Source: Fasciola hepatica (Eukaryota > Platyhelminthes > Trematoda > Plagiorchiida > Fasciolidae). Taken from it: a stretch of DNA of 64,000 nt. The translations under genes and the position numbers were made by a program. Numbering within the stretch: the stretch's first letter is position 1; the number at the start of each line of letters is the position of its first letter. A model generated the notes under the pieces. It was not told the origin of the DNA and searched no databases. It was given only the letters and a program-made list of their open reading frames with translations. The DNA lies in contig CANUEZ040000001.1 in NCBI GenBank assembly GCA_948099385.1, positions 756,501 through 820,500 of the forward strand. Reading direction: 5' to 3'. Shown piece by piece: positions 11,858 through 22,888 of the stretch.

Positions 11858-11907
11858 ATTGAATTGAACTGAATTGAATTGTATTTCTAGACCGTGGTCA
11901 ATACACG
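11858..11907 (-). other. 3' terminus of LINE G: hairpin plus TTCAA-type tail
   Basis: On the minus strand a CGTG-TATTGAC-CACG hairpin (11907-11893) is followed about 10 nt later by imperfect ATTCA/AATTC repeats (11881-11858). The layout, hairpin then short simple repeat, is the same as for LINEs A and D, but with different sequences. Assignment to LINE G rests on position and orientation only. Confidence 0.5.
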
Positions 11908-13140
11908 TGCACAAGGCAAGATCAGAGAATACAGCAGTACATGTCAATGTGAAGTATTCACAATTTCTAAATTTATGAGTCAAAAAGCAGCCCAAATTCA
12001 CCAGTAGAGTAATGCTGTGTTTGAGTGAACTAGAGTAGTTATGGTTGAAGCGGGAATTGCGTATCGGTTTCTAATTCAGTGAGGGCGGTGTGGATATCTG
12101 AACGAACGTGGGATTTCTGGTATAAGCGATAATTGGACGGTCACTAACGAGTAATCGGGCGGAAGAGATGCCAAAGAACAAGACTAAAAGTGAAGTACGC
12201 GTGGGGTTATCAACGTGCAATCAGAGGTACCAGCGAAATATAGAACACTGATCCAGCACTGGGTAACTGATTGTGGATAAAGCATGTGAAATAAATGCAA
12301 GTGGGTTTAAGGTGATAATAAAACGGACCTTTTGTGCAGGTGATTTAAGTGCCGTATGGAAATTCACATGATGGCTAAAAGCTTTGCAGGAATTTCAGTG
12401 AACTTTTGAAGAGCATGAATGATGTATGGAAGCATAGCGGGTTTTCAAAGAAGAGCCGTCAAAGAAACGGGTTATTGGAGACAAACCCTACTGGTGCGGC
12501 TAGGCAGAAGTTGGAAGAGTTTGAAGAAGAAATATTTTTTTGTATGTAATAAAAATTATTAGCCAAATTCTGGTTGGCTGCAGATGGCGAGCATTCTATT
12601 TCATGAAGACCTTGGTTACAGGTGATGGCAGGTGGACTGTTGAGGGTATCAGGTAAGAAGATGCTGGTTCGACAGAGTGGACAGTGGCGAGGGCTGGGTT
12701 TCGCACTGCAGCATGGGAAGTATTGAACTGTTGGAATGGTTTATTGGGAATAGACGTTAAGCTGATGAGGGTTGACGGTTGGTGTCAGAAATCACCTCCG
12801 CGATCCGGTGAGACTTTCATGAGGGTTTGTTACTCCGTGTACGGTGCTCCATATAGCGTCAGAAGGCGAGAGTATAGGTTGAAACCATTGATAAAATCGT
12901 CTAGTGTTTAAGGTAATCCGGGATAAATTCCGAGTTGGCCGATAGCTACCCAAGTAACCAATGCGATCTGAAAGAGCTCACGAGTGCGATACTCTGGAGA
13001 TTGTTCCAGCTGTGGGTTATGATTATCGTCTCAATGGAAACCAGAAAATGAACATTTTACCAGAACACGAGGGAGGCTCAAGAAAAGAAGGATGGGACGG
13101 TTGTGTTCTAGCCGGAGACAGAGGAATCAAGTGAAGGGGA

Positions 13141-13560
13141 GCATCTATCACTAAAGAACAGAATGCTTTTTTCAATATATGTATGAAAACATGTTGTAAA
13201 ATGGGAGGAAAGATAAGAGTGAGTGGAGCGTACCCAAGGTATATACATAGCAGTATATGTGGGTGCGATCATCAGACGTGTCATGAGAAAGCGGTCGAAT
13301 GCAAAAGACTGGCACTTTGGGGTCCAATACTAATTAGGAGAAGGCGAGCACCTATCACTAAAGGACGTGACGGTATTCTCTGTAATATGCATGCAGATTA
13401 TGGTGTAAAATGGCACGATCTAATGTTGGAGGAGAGAATTGAGTGGAGCATACCCAAGGTGTATATATATGCAGCGGTAAACGTGGGCGCGATCATAAGA
13501 TGGGGCGTGAGAAAGCGGTCGAACGCAAAAGACTGTGGCACATTGTGGTCTAATAATCAT
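13141..13560. repeat. Two-copy tandem duplication, 207-bp period
   Basis: Unit 1 (13141-13347) and unit 2 (13348 to about 13560) share blocks such as 'CTATCACTAAAG', 'GTAAAATGG', 'GTGGAGC.TACCCAAGGT', 'GAGAAAGCGGTCGAA' and 'GCAAAAGACTG'. The copies differ by many substitutions and small gaps. It sits just downstream (minus sense) of the RT of LINE G, in its presumed 3' UTR. Confidence 0.75.
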
Positions 13561-13626
13561 GGCAATCTTCATATGCTTGGTCTATGTTAATGTTATCACG
13601 GGTCATGCTAATTACAGAAGTTGCGT

Positions 13627-15335
13627 CTAGGATTTTGCATAGTGCTCCTTTAAATTGTACTTGCGTGCCACACGATCGTAGTGAGTCAGGAAGCTTATTC
13701 CAGAGGCTGAAGTAGATAACCGAGAAATATCTAGATCTGATTCAGAGTCTAGATTGGGTGGTCGTAACGGTGAATTGCCTATGACGGAGGGAGTAGGGAG
13801 TCTCACTACAGAAATAGAGTGGGTTATGAGGTGAGTGGACGTTTGAATGCAAGAGGTTGAAGAGAAATGAGAGATTGAGCTTGATACGACATAACCGTAG
13901 TGGCTCAAGCCTGAGTGGTTCACTCCTGGCTCCGTATTTAAGGTTGGGAGAGCTGGCAAGTAATTTTTTGTTGGAGGAGCGTTGCGCTTTCTCTATGTTG
14001 ACCCGGTCGGCCTTTCGCATCAGGGTAAAGGCTAGGGGGCAGTATTCCAACAGCGACCTGGCGTGAGTCTTGAATATCAGGAGCTTACTCTCCTGAGTAC
14101 GGTATGCCCTGAGGATAAGTGCAATCATCCTTCTTGCCTTGCCAATTTGGATCAATGCTTGTTCATGAAAGCTGGAGGAACATGAAAATTGCAGGCCCAG
14201 ATTTCTTACCACATGAATGGAGAGAATCGGCAGACCATTTATTTTGAGGGAGCCAGGTGGAACGTGGCATTTGTAAGACGGAAGAGAGCTCCTGGCTGCC
14301 GAAAACTTCATCAGCCAGTGAGTACACCATTCGTCAAGGGACTTCAAGTCTGACAGAATATCACTGACAGCTGATTGAAGGGATTTCGCCTCAAAGGTAT
14401 AGACTAGTTTTATGTCGTCAGCGAAGAGGAATGTCGTGCCATGACACACTACTTGGAAGACGTCATTTATGTACATAGGAAATAAGAGGGGACCTAGAAC
14501 GCTACCCTGTACGACCCCGCTAGTAATGCGTTTGGGCCGAGAGGATGTTCCATTGAAGATGACGGTTTGAGCACGTTCAGAGAGGTAAGATGATAGCCAA
14601 GACAGAAAGGGGTCAGCGACTCCGTAGGATTCAACTTTTGGCAGTAAGCGAGCGTGATACAAGGTCGAAAGCTTTAGTCAAATCGAGAAAGATGGCGATG
14701 ATTGATTTGTTGCTGTCAGCTTTGGAAGTGGTTAAATTGAGGAAGTCCATCTGACACGTGAGGCACGAACGGGACTTTAGAAACCCATGCTGAGCTGGGT
14801 TGATAAGATTTTGAGAAGTCAGGAAATTTGCAAGCTGGTCCTTTACTATCCTCTCCATGAGCCTGGAAACAATCAAAGTGTGGTTTATGGGGCGATAGTT
14901 CCCCGGATCATGCACAAGCCCATTTTTGTGTTTTGAAATTATACAGGACGCTTTCCATTGAGCTGGGTAGACTCCAGACGACATAGATAATATAAAGAGG
15001 TTCAGCAATAGGAGCACTAGGTCAGGTCCTCCAGATCGAAGCAGGACAGGTGGAAGGTCATCAGGCCCTGGGTGATGGGAGGGTTTCGTGTTGGCCCGGA
15101 ATTTCCTGATGTTGGCCGTGGTAAATGTTATGGTTGATATCTCGTCTTGTGTGAGCATCGGGTAGCAGAATGGTGGATGGTTAGTATCCGTAATAAGAGC
15201 TGAGGCGAAATAGCAGTTGAAAGCCTCAGCCATATCTACTGGCGAGACAAGGTGGGTGCCATTTTGGATAAGGAATGGGATATTGTTTCCATTGCTGCGC
15301 GAGTTGCGAGATTTCAGCAGTTTTACCCTGGCCAC
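13627..15335 (-). pseudogene. RT pseudogene of LINE G
   Basis: Minus strand, in three frames. 15,335-14,631 carries the N-terminal part: 'HHPGPDDLPPVLLR', 'NYRPINHTLIVSRLMERIV', 'INPAQHGFLKSRSCLTC' and 'IAIFLDLTKAFD'. 14,662-13,742 carries 'PFLSWLSSYLSERAQTV', 'ITSGVVQGSVLGPLLFPMYINDVF', 'FLFADDIKLVYTF' (FADD at 14424-14413) and the thumb. The last part, 'FLTHYDRVARKYNLKEHYAKS', lies in a third frame near 13,700-13,627. Two frameshifts therefore break it, one near 14,640-14,660 and one near 13,740. Catalytic Asp residues are kept in both main pieces, so decay is moderate. Confidence 0.82.
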
Positions 15336-15340
15336 CCAAG

Positions 15341-17917
15341 GCCGGAAGATTCAGAGCTTCTTTCCACCTTATCCCATATGCTTATTCAATTCAACCCAAG
15401 TCCCCTGAAAGACAGCAAAACATATTGAGTTTCAAAGCTTCCGTGCAAGTGGCACAAAACTTAAAATAAGCAAATCGCTGGAATTTCTCTTGGACAGCTC
15501 AAACGAGGATTGAAAGCTGATATCACAATCCGAAGTTATTTCGGCCTCTGAAGAAGGCTTTTTCACAGCCTGCAGAGTATTTCTGTCACATTATTTTGCA
15601 TAAAATAACTGCGGGAGAATCTAATTTGTGTTAGTATTCCACCAAATTCCATGTTAACGTCTCTTTAAAACTCTCCGTTCTTCTCTCTTTTTCGAAGCGG
15701 ATTTGTAACCAGAAAACGATTCCCTTTTCCCTTCAGCAATTCGATGTGTCGATTTTGGATAGTTCTACTGTTTTTCAACCTGGAAGGTTTGCTTCGTCCC
15801 TCTGTCACTTGTGTTTCGCATTCACGGGGAAAGGTTTTGCAATCGCTTGCACCTAATCAAACACTTTTTTATCCAGTTCATCTTTGAAACAAACTGAATG
15901 AAAAAGGGATCCGGCAGCCCTGGAGTTTAGCCGTCCCTCGGCTGAGTGGCCCAGTGTAGGGCTACACGAATTGCATATCCTCAACTTGGCTAAGCAGATA
16001 TTGTCCAAATGATCCTGCCGGTGCCCCGGAAGAATGCTGGTCTGTCTCAGCTGCATTGGAGACCCCAACTATCAGGCATCTCCGTATTCACTGATGCCAT
16101 AGCTATATATTCCGACAGACGTTCTTTCTTCTCAGGGGTCGATGAGGTCTGCTTGTAGATGCAAAGTACCAACCGCTCCCCTGACCGAACTTTCATTCGC
16201 ACCGAAACCCCGGTGCTTCTGACGCGGAACACTGGATATTCTGCTATTCATTAAAGAGCTCAGCCCATATTGTAGCAAGGACTACGACACGGGGTAGGAT
16301 GCTTGCATTTCAATAGCCAAGAATGTCCAGTCCATGGAACACTTACAATCGTTTATAAAGGCCCTTTCTCAGGCACTGCTGTTGCCGCTGCTTTAGTGCT
16401 TCGGCCGCTTTCTGGCCAGTTGCTTGTAGCCAGTAGCTTGCTCCTTATGGGCATCATTTCTGTTCGGTTGGTCCGATTGTCTCAGTCGATATCTTGGTCG
16501 GCAGCCCCTCACCTAAGCCTCTGACACATTAGCAGCCGGTCCTTTTTCTGTTTCCCTCGTTTGATTCGTCCGTTTGGCCTCACTTACGTCGTTCTCTTGA
16601 CCCAGTATTTCCTATCACAAAAGCACTGGAAATACTCCTCTTTTTATCAAGTCTTTTCTGTCTGCCGCGCTTCCACGAAACCAGTTGGGCAGGCCGGACT
16701 TATTTTCTCCTTGTACCTCAACCATTACAACATGAGTATTATGCTGCCCATACCCACAGTTTCGGCTTCCGGTTCCGCGATTGATACACAGTGCCGCATG
16801 CCTTGCGCAGCAAAGCTGATATGCCCCAGCTGGTCAGTGACTTGGTGGATCGTGACTCTTCACTTTTGCCCTTTACTTCTAGGCCTGAGTGCTTCCTGCC
16901 TACTTGATACATCCTGTTTTCTCAGCTGTGCTAAGCGGGTGATTCTGCTCACTACGGCATTTCCTGGGGCCCAACATTATCAGGCTATTTTAGCTTCGCT
17001 AGTTTCTGCGCTCAGATATTGGTATAAAGCGCAATACTTGGAAAAATGGGTATCTCGCCGGAGCCGGACTACTTTGAATGCGCACGGCCCTATGGACAAC
17101 CAGTGGAGTCAGAAGTTAAGCTGGCAAAGCCGTACCTGTTGGGCTTCCCATTGTTGCACAAAACAGGTTATTACCACAGTCAGCCAAGCTACCAGAGTTC
17201 CTCCGGTGGGGTGCACGCAAGCCGGCACCCATCACCTCACATTGCATTTCACTGCCTCCAATGAAATAAGAAGGGGATGCAAACTTTCGTCGCACACGGG
17301 TTACGTGAGATATTGGAGATCGTTAGTTTTCACTGAATCATTGCGCAACAGAAGTAAAATTCATTTATAATATGCTCTAAAAGCACTACAGAGCTATCCC
17401 TCATCCATCCAGTAAACACACTCAAAAAGTATTATCAGAGGTAACCTTGTCCTATTTACTACCTAGAGCCCCTTGAACGGCTGGGCGTTCTGCAGTTCTA
17501 TCGCTCCACGGGACAGACTTTCAGTAGTTCACTACACGGCTGACCGATAATTACGACCTGGTTCTCGACCTGGTCCACATTTTCGTCAGCTCCTTCTTTC
17601 CCTCATCTGGTCCAGAGTTAACAGCCATCTGAGGTAGACTACCCAGCCTGAGATCAGAAGAACTTTCCAGTACCTCAAAAGATTCTACGGGTTCCCCCAA
17701 AACCCTCTTTTCAACAAGAAATTATCGAAAACAGGAAGTCTTTGTTCACAAGTCTTACCCCTATGCTCTTCAGCCATTCGCGTGGCAAGAGGTCGAACAT
17801 ATTTCGCGCAGGCTGTGTCGTTTTATCAGGTGGGACCCCAAGCCTGCACTCCACCTCCTACGTGAGGTCACACCACAGCTATCTCAATAGACAAGATTAC
17901 TTCCGGTTGCCGGCACG
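15341..17917. other. Unassigned sequence, about 2.6 kb
   Basis: No recognisable gene or element. The largest open frame is 16561-17370 (+, listed separately). Minus-strand frames at 16,232-16,047 and 16,068-15,853 could be parts of one decayed sequence, but I do not recognise them. The left end may be the unrecognised 5' part of LINE G. The right end may be the decayed 3' part of LINE relic H. Confidence 0.4.
16561..17370 (+). other. Unrecognised 270-codon open frame, doubtful gene
   Basis: The frame opens with TTG at 16561. The first ATG is well inside, so a normal start is not evident. The protein is rich in Cys, Trp, Ser and Leu, with a hydrophobic stretch near residues 105-130, and matches no family I know. 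Such composition is typical of a chance or antisense frame. It is long enough to note but I would not call it a gene. It could be an exon or a relic of an unrecognised repeat. Confidence 0.15.
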
Positions 17918-18992
17918 TCAATGTTGATCGCAGTCTAGAAAGTTTACCACGGGCCTTGTGTGCAGCAACACTGCACTGGTCTGACACTTAAAAGCTATGG
18001 TCACTTTGACCCCTGGGTCTTGACCCTGGTACCTTATGTTGTGAAAGGCCTCCGACTGTGGACAAAAGCCGGGCTTTCTGCTGTCATCGACAACAATGGG
18101 CTTTTTATGGCGCTGAGCGGTGAGCCCCACCTGTGTTCTCAGTCCAGGAAGGCCCCTGTAACTTTGACCAGGGCCGGTCCCACCCTCAGACTCAGCAACT
18201 TTCGTGTCACCCGGAAAAACAAAACTAGGTGTTTGAGGGGCGGAAGCCAGGTTGATATTAAAGAACAAGGATGATGCCAGGCCTAAGACGGATTCTTGAG
18301 GTGCGCCACTGATGACGGCAGCCAACAGTTGCACCTGTCTACTTCAGTGTGAATCATCTTGCATAAAACGAATTCCACCAGCCATCTATATACTAACCCA
18401 CATATACAAGAAGTCCTCACTTTCCTCCGTCACAGACGATAAATAAAGGGATAATACGCCTTGCTTGTTTCAATGAATCATACCTCGACCTGTTACCACT
18501 ATTCCAGCTATAGAGCAGCTTCACCTAGTAAGCACGAGAGATTTACCGAACAAAATCGATTCCTTAAGAATCCGTGACGCGCTGCTTATAGCATGAAGTA
18601 CTCCAGTAAATTTGACAGATGCCAGCACTAATGACCTCCTCAAGAACTTTAAAACAATTCTATCTAGGCTTATTGGCCTATGATTATCAGTAGGTGAACT
18701 GGATTCCCGGATGGCCACAACTGCCGCGTCTTTCCAGTCCCGAGGCAGCCTACCCCGGCCCAACGTGGACCTGAACAGCCAAAGTCTAGACAGGGCTATG
18801 AAGTACAATAAAGGCATCATAAAGGCAAGGTGGATAGCATCTGAACTCTCTGATACACGGGGAGGTGTTTTCTGAAGATAGGCAGGTTAGAGCAGGAAAG
18901 CGCACAACCGCACAGGATTCCAGGTCGAGGGTGAGAATGAGCTCAACCTGCATCCAAATGCTTGCGCCTGTAGCTTTTACGAAAGCTCCCAC
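17918..18992 (-). pseudogene. LINE relic H, degenerate reverse transcriptase
   Basis: Minus strand. The region 18,820-18,521 carries 'LPRDWKDAAVVAI' and 'HRPISLDRIVLKFLRRSL', equivalent to the WK...I and NYRPISL...ER blocks of LINE RTs. The region 18,334-17,918 carries 'ISGAPQESVLGLASSLFFNI' and 'FPGDTKVAE', corresponding to GVPQGSVLGPLLF and the FADDTK box, but the catalytic 'ADD' reads 'PGD', so the active site is lost. 18,992-18,790 may be the domain upstream. The RT block around the first Asp (about 18,500-18,340) is not readable. It is more like the YADD/FADDTK jockey type than the A/D family and is the oldest LINE in the window. Confidence 0.65.
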
Positions 18993-21900
18993 GGAGTCAC
19001 GAATTCAAAACTCAATAGAGCTTAATAACAGCTCGCATGCACAATTACCTTTAGCACTCCCTATGGAAAAAACAAATTATCAAATATATACCTCACCCTC
19101 AATATGTACAAGCTGTTAAGTCTAGCGGTTATTTTACTAGCATAGCATGATGCCAGACAACAGAGCTGTTATTTCTGGTCAAACAAATTGCTGCTTGAGC
19201 AAACTAACTTCCGGTTTCTTGCAGTGAGAGCAGAAGAAGCCTCCATCAAGCAGCGAATTTGTCCCATTAGGAAAAAGCTTTGGTAGGTAGAGCCAGTAGT
19301 GATGAGATGGATATGTTTTCGGCGTATTTTCGTGGCCCCGAACAGTGCGTGTTTCTTTTACTTTTCTAAAAGGCACGAACTTTATGTAGCACAAGTTTCG
19401 GCAGAGCAAAGTGGGGGAAACAATGAGTGGATTATTTCTAGCTATGTGTGTACAGCATACTTCGGACTATGAGCCCCAAGACTATTCTCTTGGTTCCTTA
19501 GAAAAAACCACGTTTAATATGGTCATAAAATTACCTAGAATCTTATTTTGCAAGAGTACTACTTTATTTGGGAAGTGATTTGCCCAAAGTTGAAGCCCCG
19601 AGGTTTTCCTTGAGGTTTCAAGCTTGATCTTCTTATTTTGCCCTCCGGAATCCGGGAGGAAAGTTATCCCAAGTTCGCGTCCGGAAATCCCTTTATTTCC
19701 TTTAAGGCTCCTATCGAATCGCAGTGGCAAGCGGCTACCTCATTTTGAACTTATCCAGGTATGGAGGACGCTGTGTGTAGGTATTAACACTTGTCTAGCT
19801 ACCATCTTACACTAGGCTCCTGGAATTTTTCTGGGCATTCTGAACTCCCCTTGTGGTGCCACTCTCAGTCCCTTAGGTAGTACATCTGATGCAGCATCAC
19901 CATGGCTTGGTAGATTTAAAATGAATACCTCCAGCCTCTTATACGACATCACAGACTCAAGTCGAAGCAGTTCCTTGCTCGTCACATTTTCTGCCGCAGA
20001 GAGCCACCTGGAAAACCTAAACCGATAGTCGGATCCTTGACTGGAGGTTCCTTTTGCGGTGACTCAAAGCCACTTTCACCGGCAACTGTCAGTTTCCAGC
20101 TGTTGGCATTTGGCGAGGTTCAGCGGAAGGTCTCTCTAGCGCGATCATTTTTGAACGGTCAGCAAGTCGCTGCTTACATTCATTCCGGCTCTTTTGACTT
20201 CACCTGCAGACACAACAGGGGGGTTGCTGATTTCACGCGATAGGTTACTGATGTCCTTGTCGCTTGGTGTCAGACGTCCCTGTGTCCTTCTACGACTTCT
20301 ACACCTTCTGCTACACATTTTGAATGGCAAATAAACATAGAACTTTTGGAGTAAAGACAGATGGGTGCCGCTAAATTGCTGCCAAAATAATATTTTTCTA
20401 CTTTACGGACCACTCGGGCTCTGAAGTTTGTCATCTTATAATTGTTTCATGCCCGCCAAGTTTTGCACAACCTAAAAGATGCCCACTTTTACACGAGTTT
20501 CTACAGCTTTTTCCAACCCGGTCCCTCCACCAGAGAAGTCGATCACCACCGTTGTCAAACTTCTGTGGGAGGAATGCCTCCCTCAGTAGGAGTAATCCAT
20601 CTCTGATACTGTACCAGCATTCCTCTTGCGAAATGTTCACACGGCTCGGCGTCTAACGCACTTCTCGAGCTACGATCTTCCGTTTGTCTATATTAGTTTA
20701 GCCATAGCATAGAGGAAAAGAGACTTATGCCGGCACCGTGTCGAGCCCATATTTACCTTCAATAGATGTAGTGTCTGTCGTCCAGCGTCTACTCCGTTTA
20801 AAATGTTTTGGTTTTCCTTTCCTACCGCGCTATGGACAAGTCCGGCTGAAGCTGGTGTTGACCAACTTGGTGCCTGACAGGCTGTCACATGTTATAAGAC
20901 ACTTTTGAGCAGTGCGTTGCCCAGTGCAAATTCCAAATTCCAAATAAGATTGACTCGCTAACCTAGGTTGCTAGATTGTGAAGTGAATGATTTTACGAAC
21001 GTTTGCAAAAATTAGGTGGGTGGCCACAAAGACTCGAAAGCGAGGACCAAATTCAAGGTGTGAAGAAATTCAAGTGAGCCAAACAAGGCCAAAATGTGTT
21101 GCATCCGAGTAGCTGATTCAGCGCTAAAGCAATGAAACTAATGCCAATATAAGGATGTAGTGTAGACAAAAAATTAGATGTACGTAATCCAATGATGCGA
21201 TAAATTAGGAGTGATAAAGTGAATTTGGTGGACTTTCCACACCTAGTTTTTGCACCGCCCAACGAAACCTGTCTGTTCCTGGCAATATCAAGCGATTGGA
21301 ATAAAATTACCGTTCCTGCCACCTACCTATACCCTCTGCTATCAGGCACGTAATGACAGAAGTTGGAGGATGAATCCCGCCCGAATATATACTTTGAACA
21401 ACAACACAAATAGCTAATGACGGAAAAGCATTATTTCTTTCGGGGCCATCTGCAGCCCTCCTTTTGTCGAAGGTTTATTACACTCACTAATTGTATATTA
21501 GGGTTAGAGACACACAGGTAAGTGACAAACGTTTATGGATGTTCCAAATACACGTTGAAAGTTGAACAAACAAGCCATCGGGTTCAAATACACCTGTAAA
21601 TGAGGGATGGATTACGACTTGGTACATAGATAAAACAATCCCAGTGTGCAAGCTCCTTCCCGTAAATGTCAAGCATCGTTTGAAATCTTAAAATGACAGC
21701 CGTATAGTTGAATTTGGTAAGGGACGGGGAAACCATCTAAAGCAGGAACTACTTGGCTTGTGTGAGTACCTACAGGTGTTCGTGTTCGATATATTTAGAT
21801 AAGGCACCGTACGACAGAGAGGTAGCATTCGGTTTTGTGGAAAGACTTAATGAACCACAGAGTTACGAATCTCTGGCCTCGTGTAGTACTTCGTCATCCC

Positions 21901-22528
21901 CGAGCAGACGTCCCATTTTGATTCCACGAACATATTATCCGCTTTCATTTTCACCAGAGAAACTTCCTTATTTCTAAGTCCCGCAGTGTTTTTTTTCTTA
22001 GCCAGGAATACTACGTCGCCTAACACGATCATCCTGCCCTTGGTAATTCACTCTTGCCTGGACAGTAGGCGTGGCACATATTTGCAAGTTAGTCAACGTT
22101 CAGCCTCAGGAGGCTGAGCAGGGTAGGTCGAGATTCACATGTTGACACCGTTCACAATAGTCCAACGATGTGGATCAACCAAGTGACTGTTCAGTAAAAG
22201 GCCTTTGTACGCTTTCTACCCTGACTTTGTTGAGCTTTTACAAGAAAAAAAAGATTTTTGGGTAACATGCGAGCAGCAGAGCACGTAGAGATTGGGTAAT
22301 GGAACTTTCGAGCGAAGCACAGCAACCCGTGTTGACAACTCAAAACAAAAGTGATTCCAATTGCCCACCGCACCATTTGCAACAAATCAACCAATTCTGC
22401 GATTACCGAACCTCAACGATGTACATTCTGGGCTATTATGCTTCACACCGAACAGCGAAACAACAACTGCAGCTGAGTCACGGAGAAGAATTAGAAACAG
22501 TTGAGATAAATGGAGGCACACGTGTAAC
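18993..22528. other. Unassigned sequence, about 3.5 kb
   Basis: No open frame above about 90 codons and nothing recognised. Short frames at 19,409-19,179, 19,730-19,482 and 20,640-20,431 (all minus) match no family known to me. This is the longest stretch without a recognised mobile element, so it is the best place to look for host sequence such as introns, regulatory DNA or ancient repeats. It is the target into which element I inserted. Confidence 0.4.
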
Positions 22529-22533
22529 GTAAA

Positions 22534-22888
22534 TGCGTGGAAATCCTCCCTAGCCGTTGTCATATACTTTTATTGTTGAGGCTGTGCTCTTTATTTTATT
22601 GACTCTGGAATAAATACAGTATGCATCAATCACTACACTTCAACATTTGTTATTATTTTGCTCACGTGAAGTGGCATAATTTTGATTCGAACTTGGACTG
22701 CCGTGACGGTGGTACCTGATATTGGCATTTGTTGAACTCTGGTCCCCGTTGTTAGGCGTTGTGGCCATACCGTTGAGGTTGGTACATATTTATATGCGTA
22801 TAACTTGTTAATCCAGTACCGTGGAAACTATGAATCAATCTTGTTCTGGTTTTGGGATTCGTTTTGAATTGGCTACGAGTTGCTCACA
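22534..22888 (+). repeat. 5' LTR of BEL/Pao element I
   Basis: The 355-bp repeat is nearly identical to 34216-34570. It begins TGCGTGG and ends GCTCACA. It contains an AATAAA-like signal ('GGAATAAATACAG', near 22,610), a candidate polyadenylation site. No clear tRNA primer site directly follows; a 'TTGGAATCACC' about 30 nt downstream is a weak candidate. Confidence 0.85.

Larger units (their letters stand above)
11858..15340 (-). mobile_element. LINE G, CR1/jockey-like, FADD type, second family
   Basis: Minus-strand element with an RT (15,335-13,627), a 1.7-kb 3' region that holds a 207-bp tandem duplication, and a 3' end with a hairpin (11907-11893) followed by an AATTC-type tail (11881-11858). 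The RT is related to A, C and D, but neither the 3' UTR nor the tail matches theirs, so it is a separate family. The upstream end near 15,340 is where RT homology fades; endonuclease and ORF1 are absent. Confidence 0.72.
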
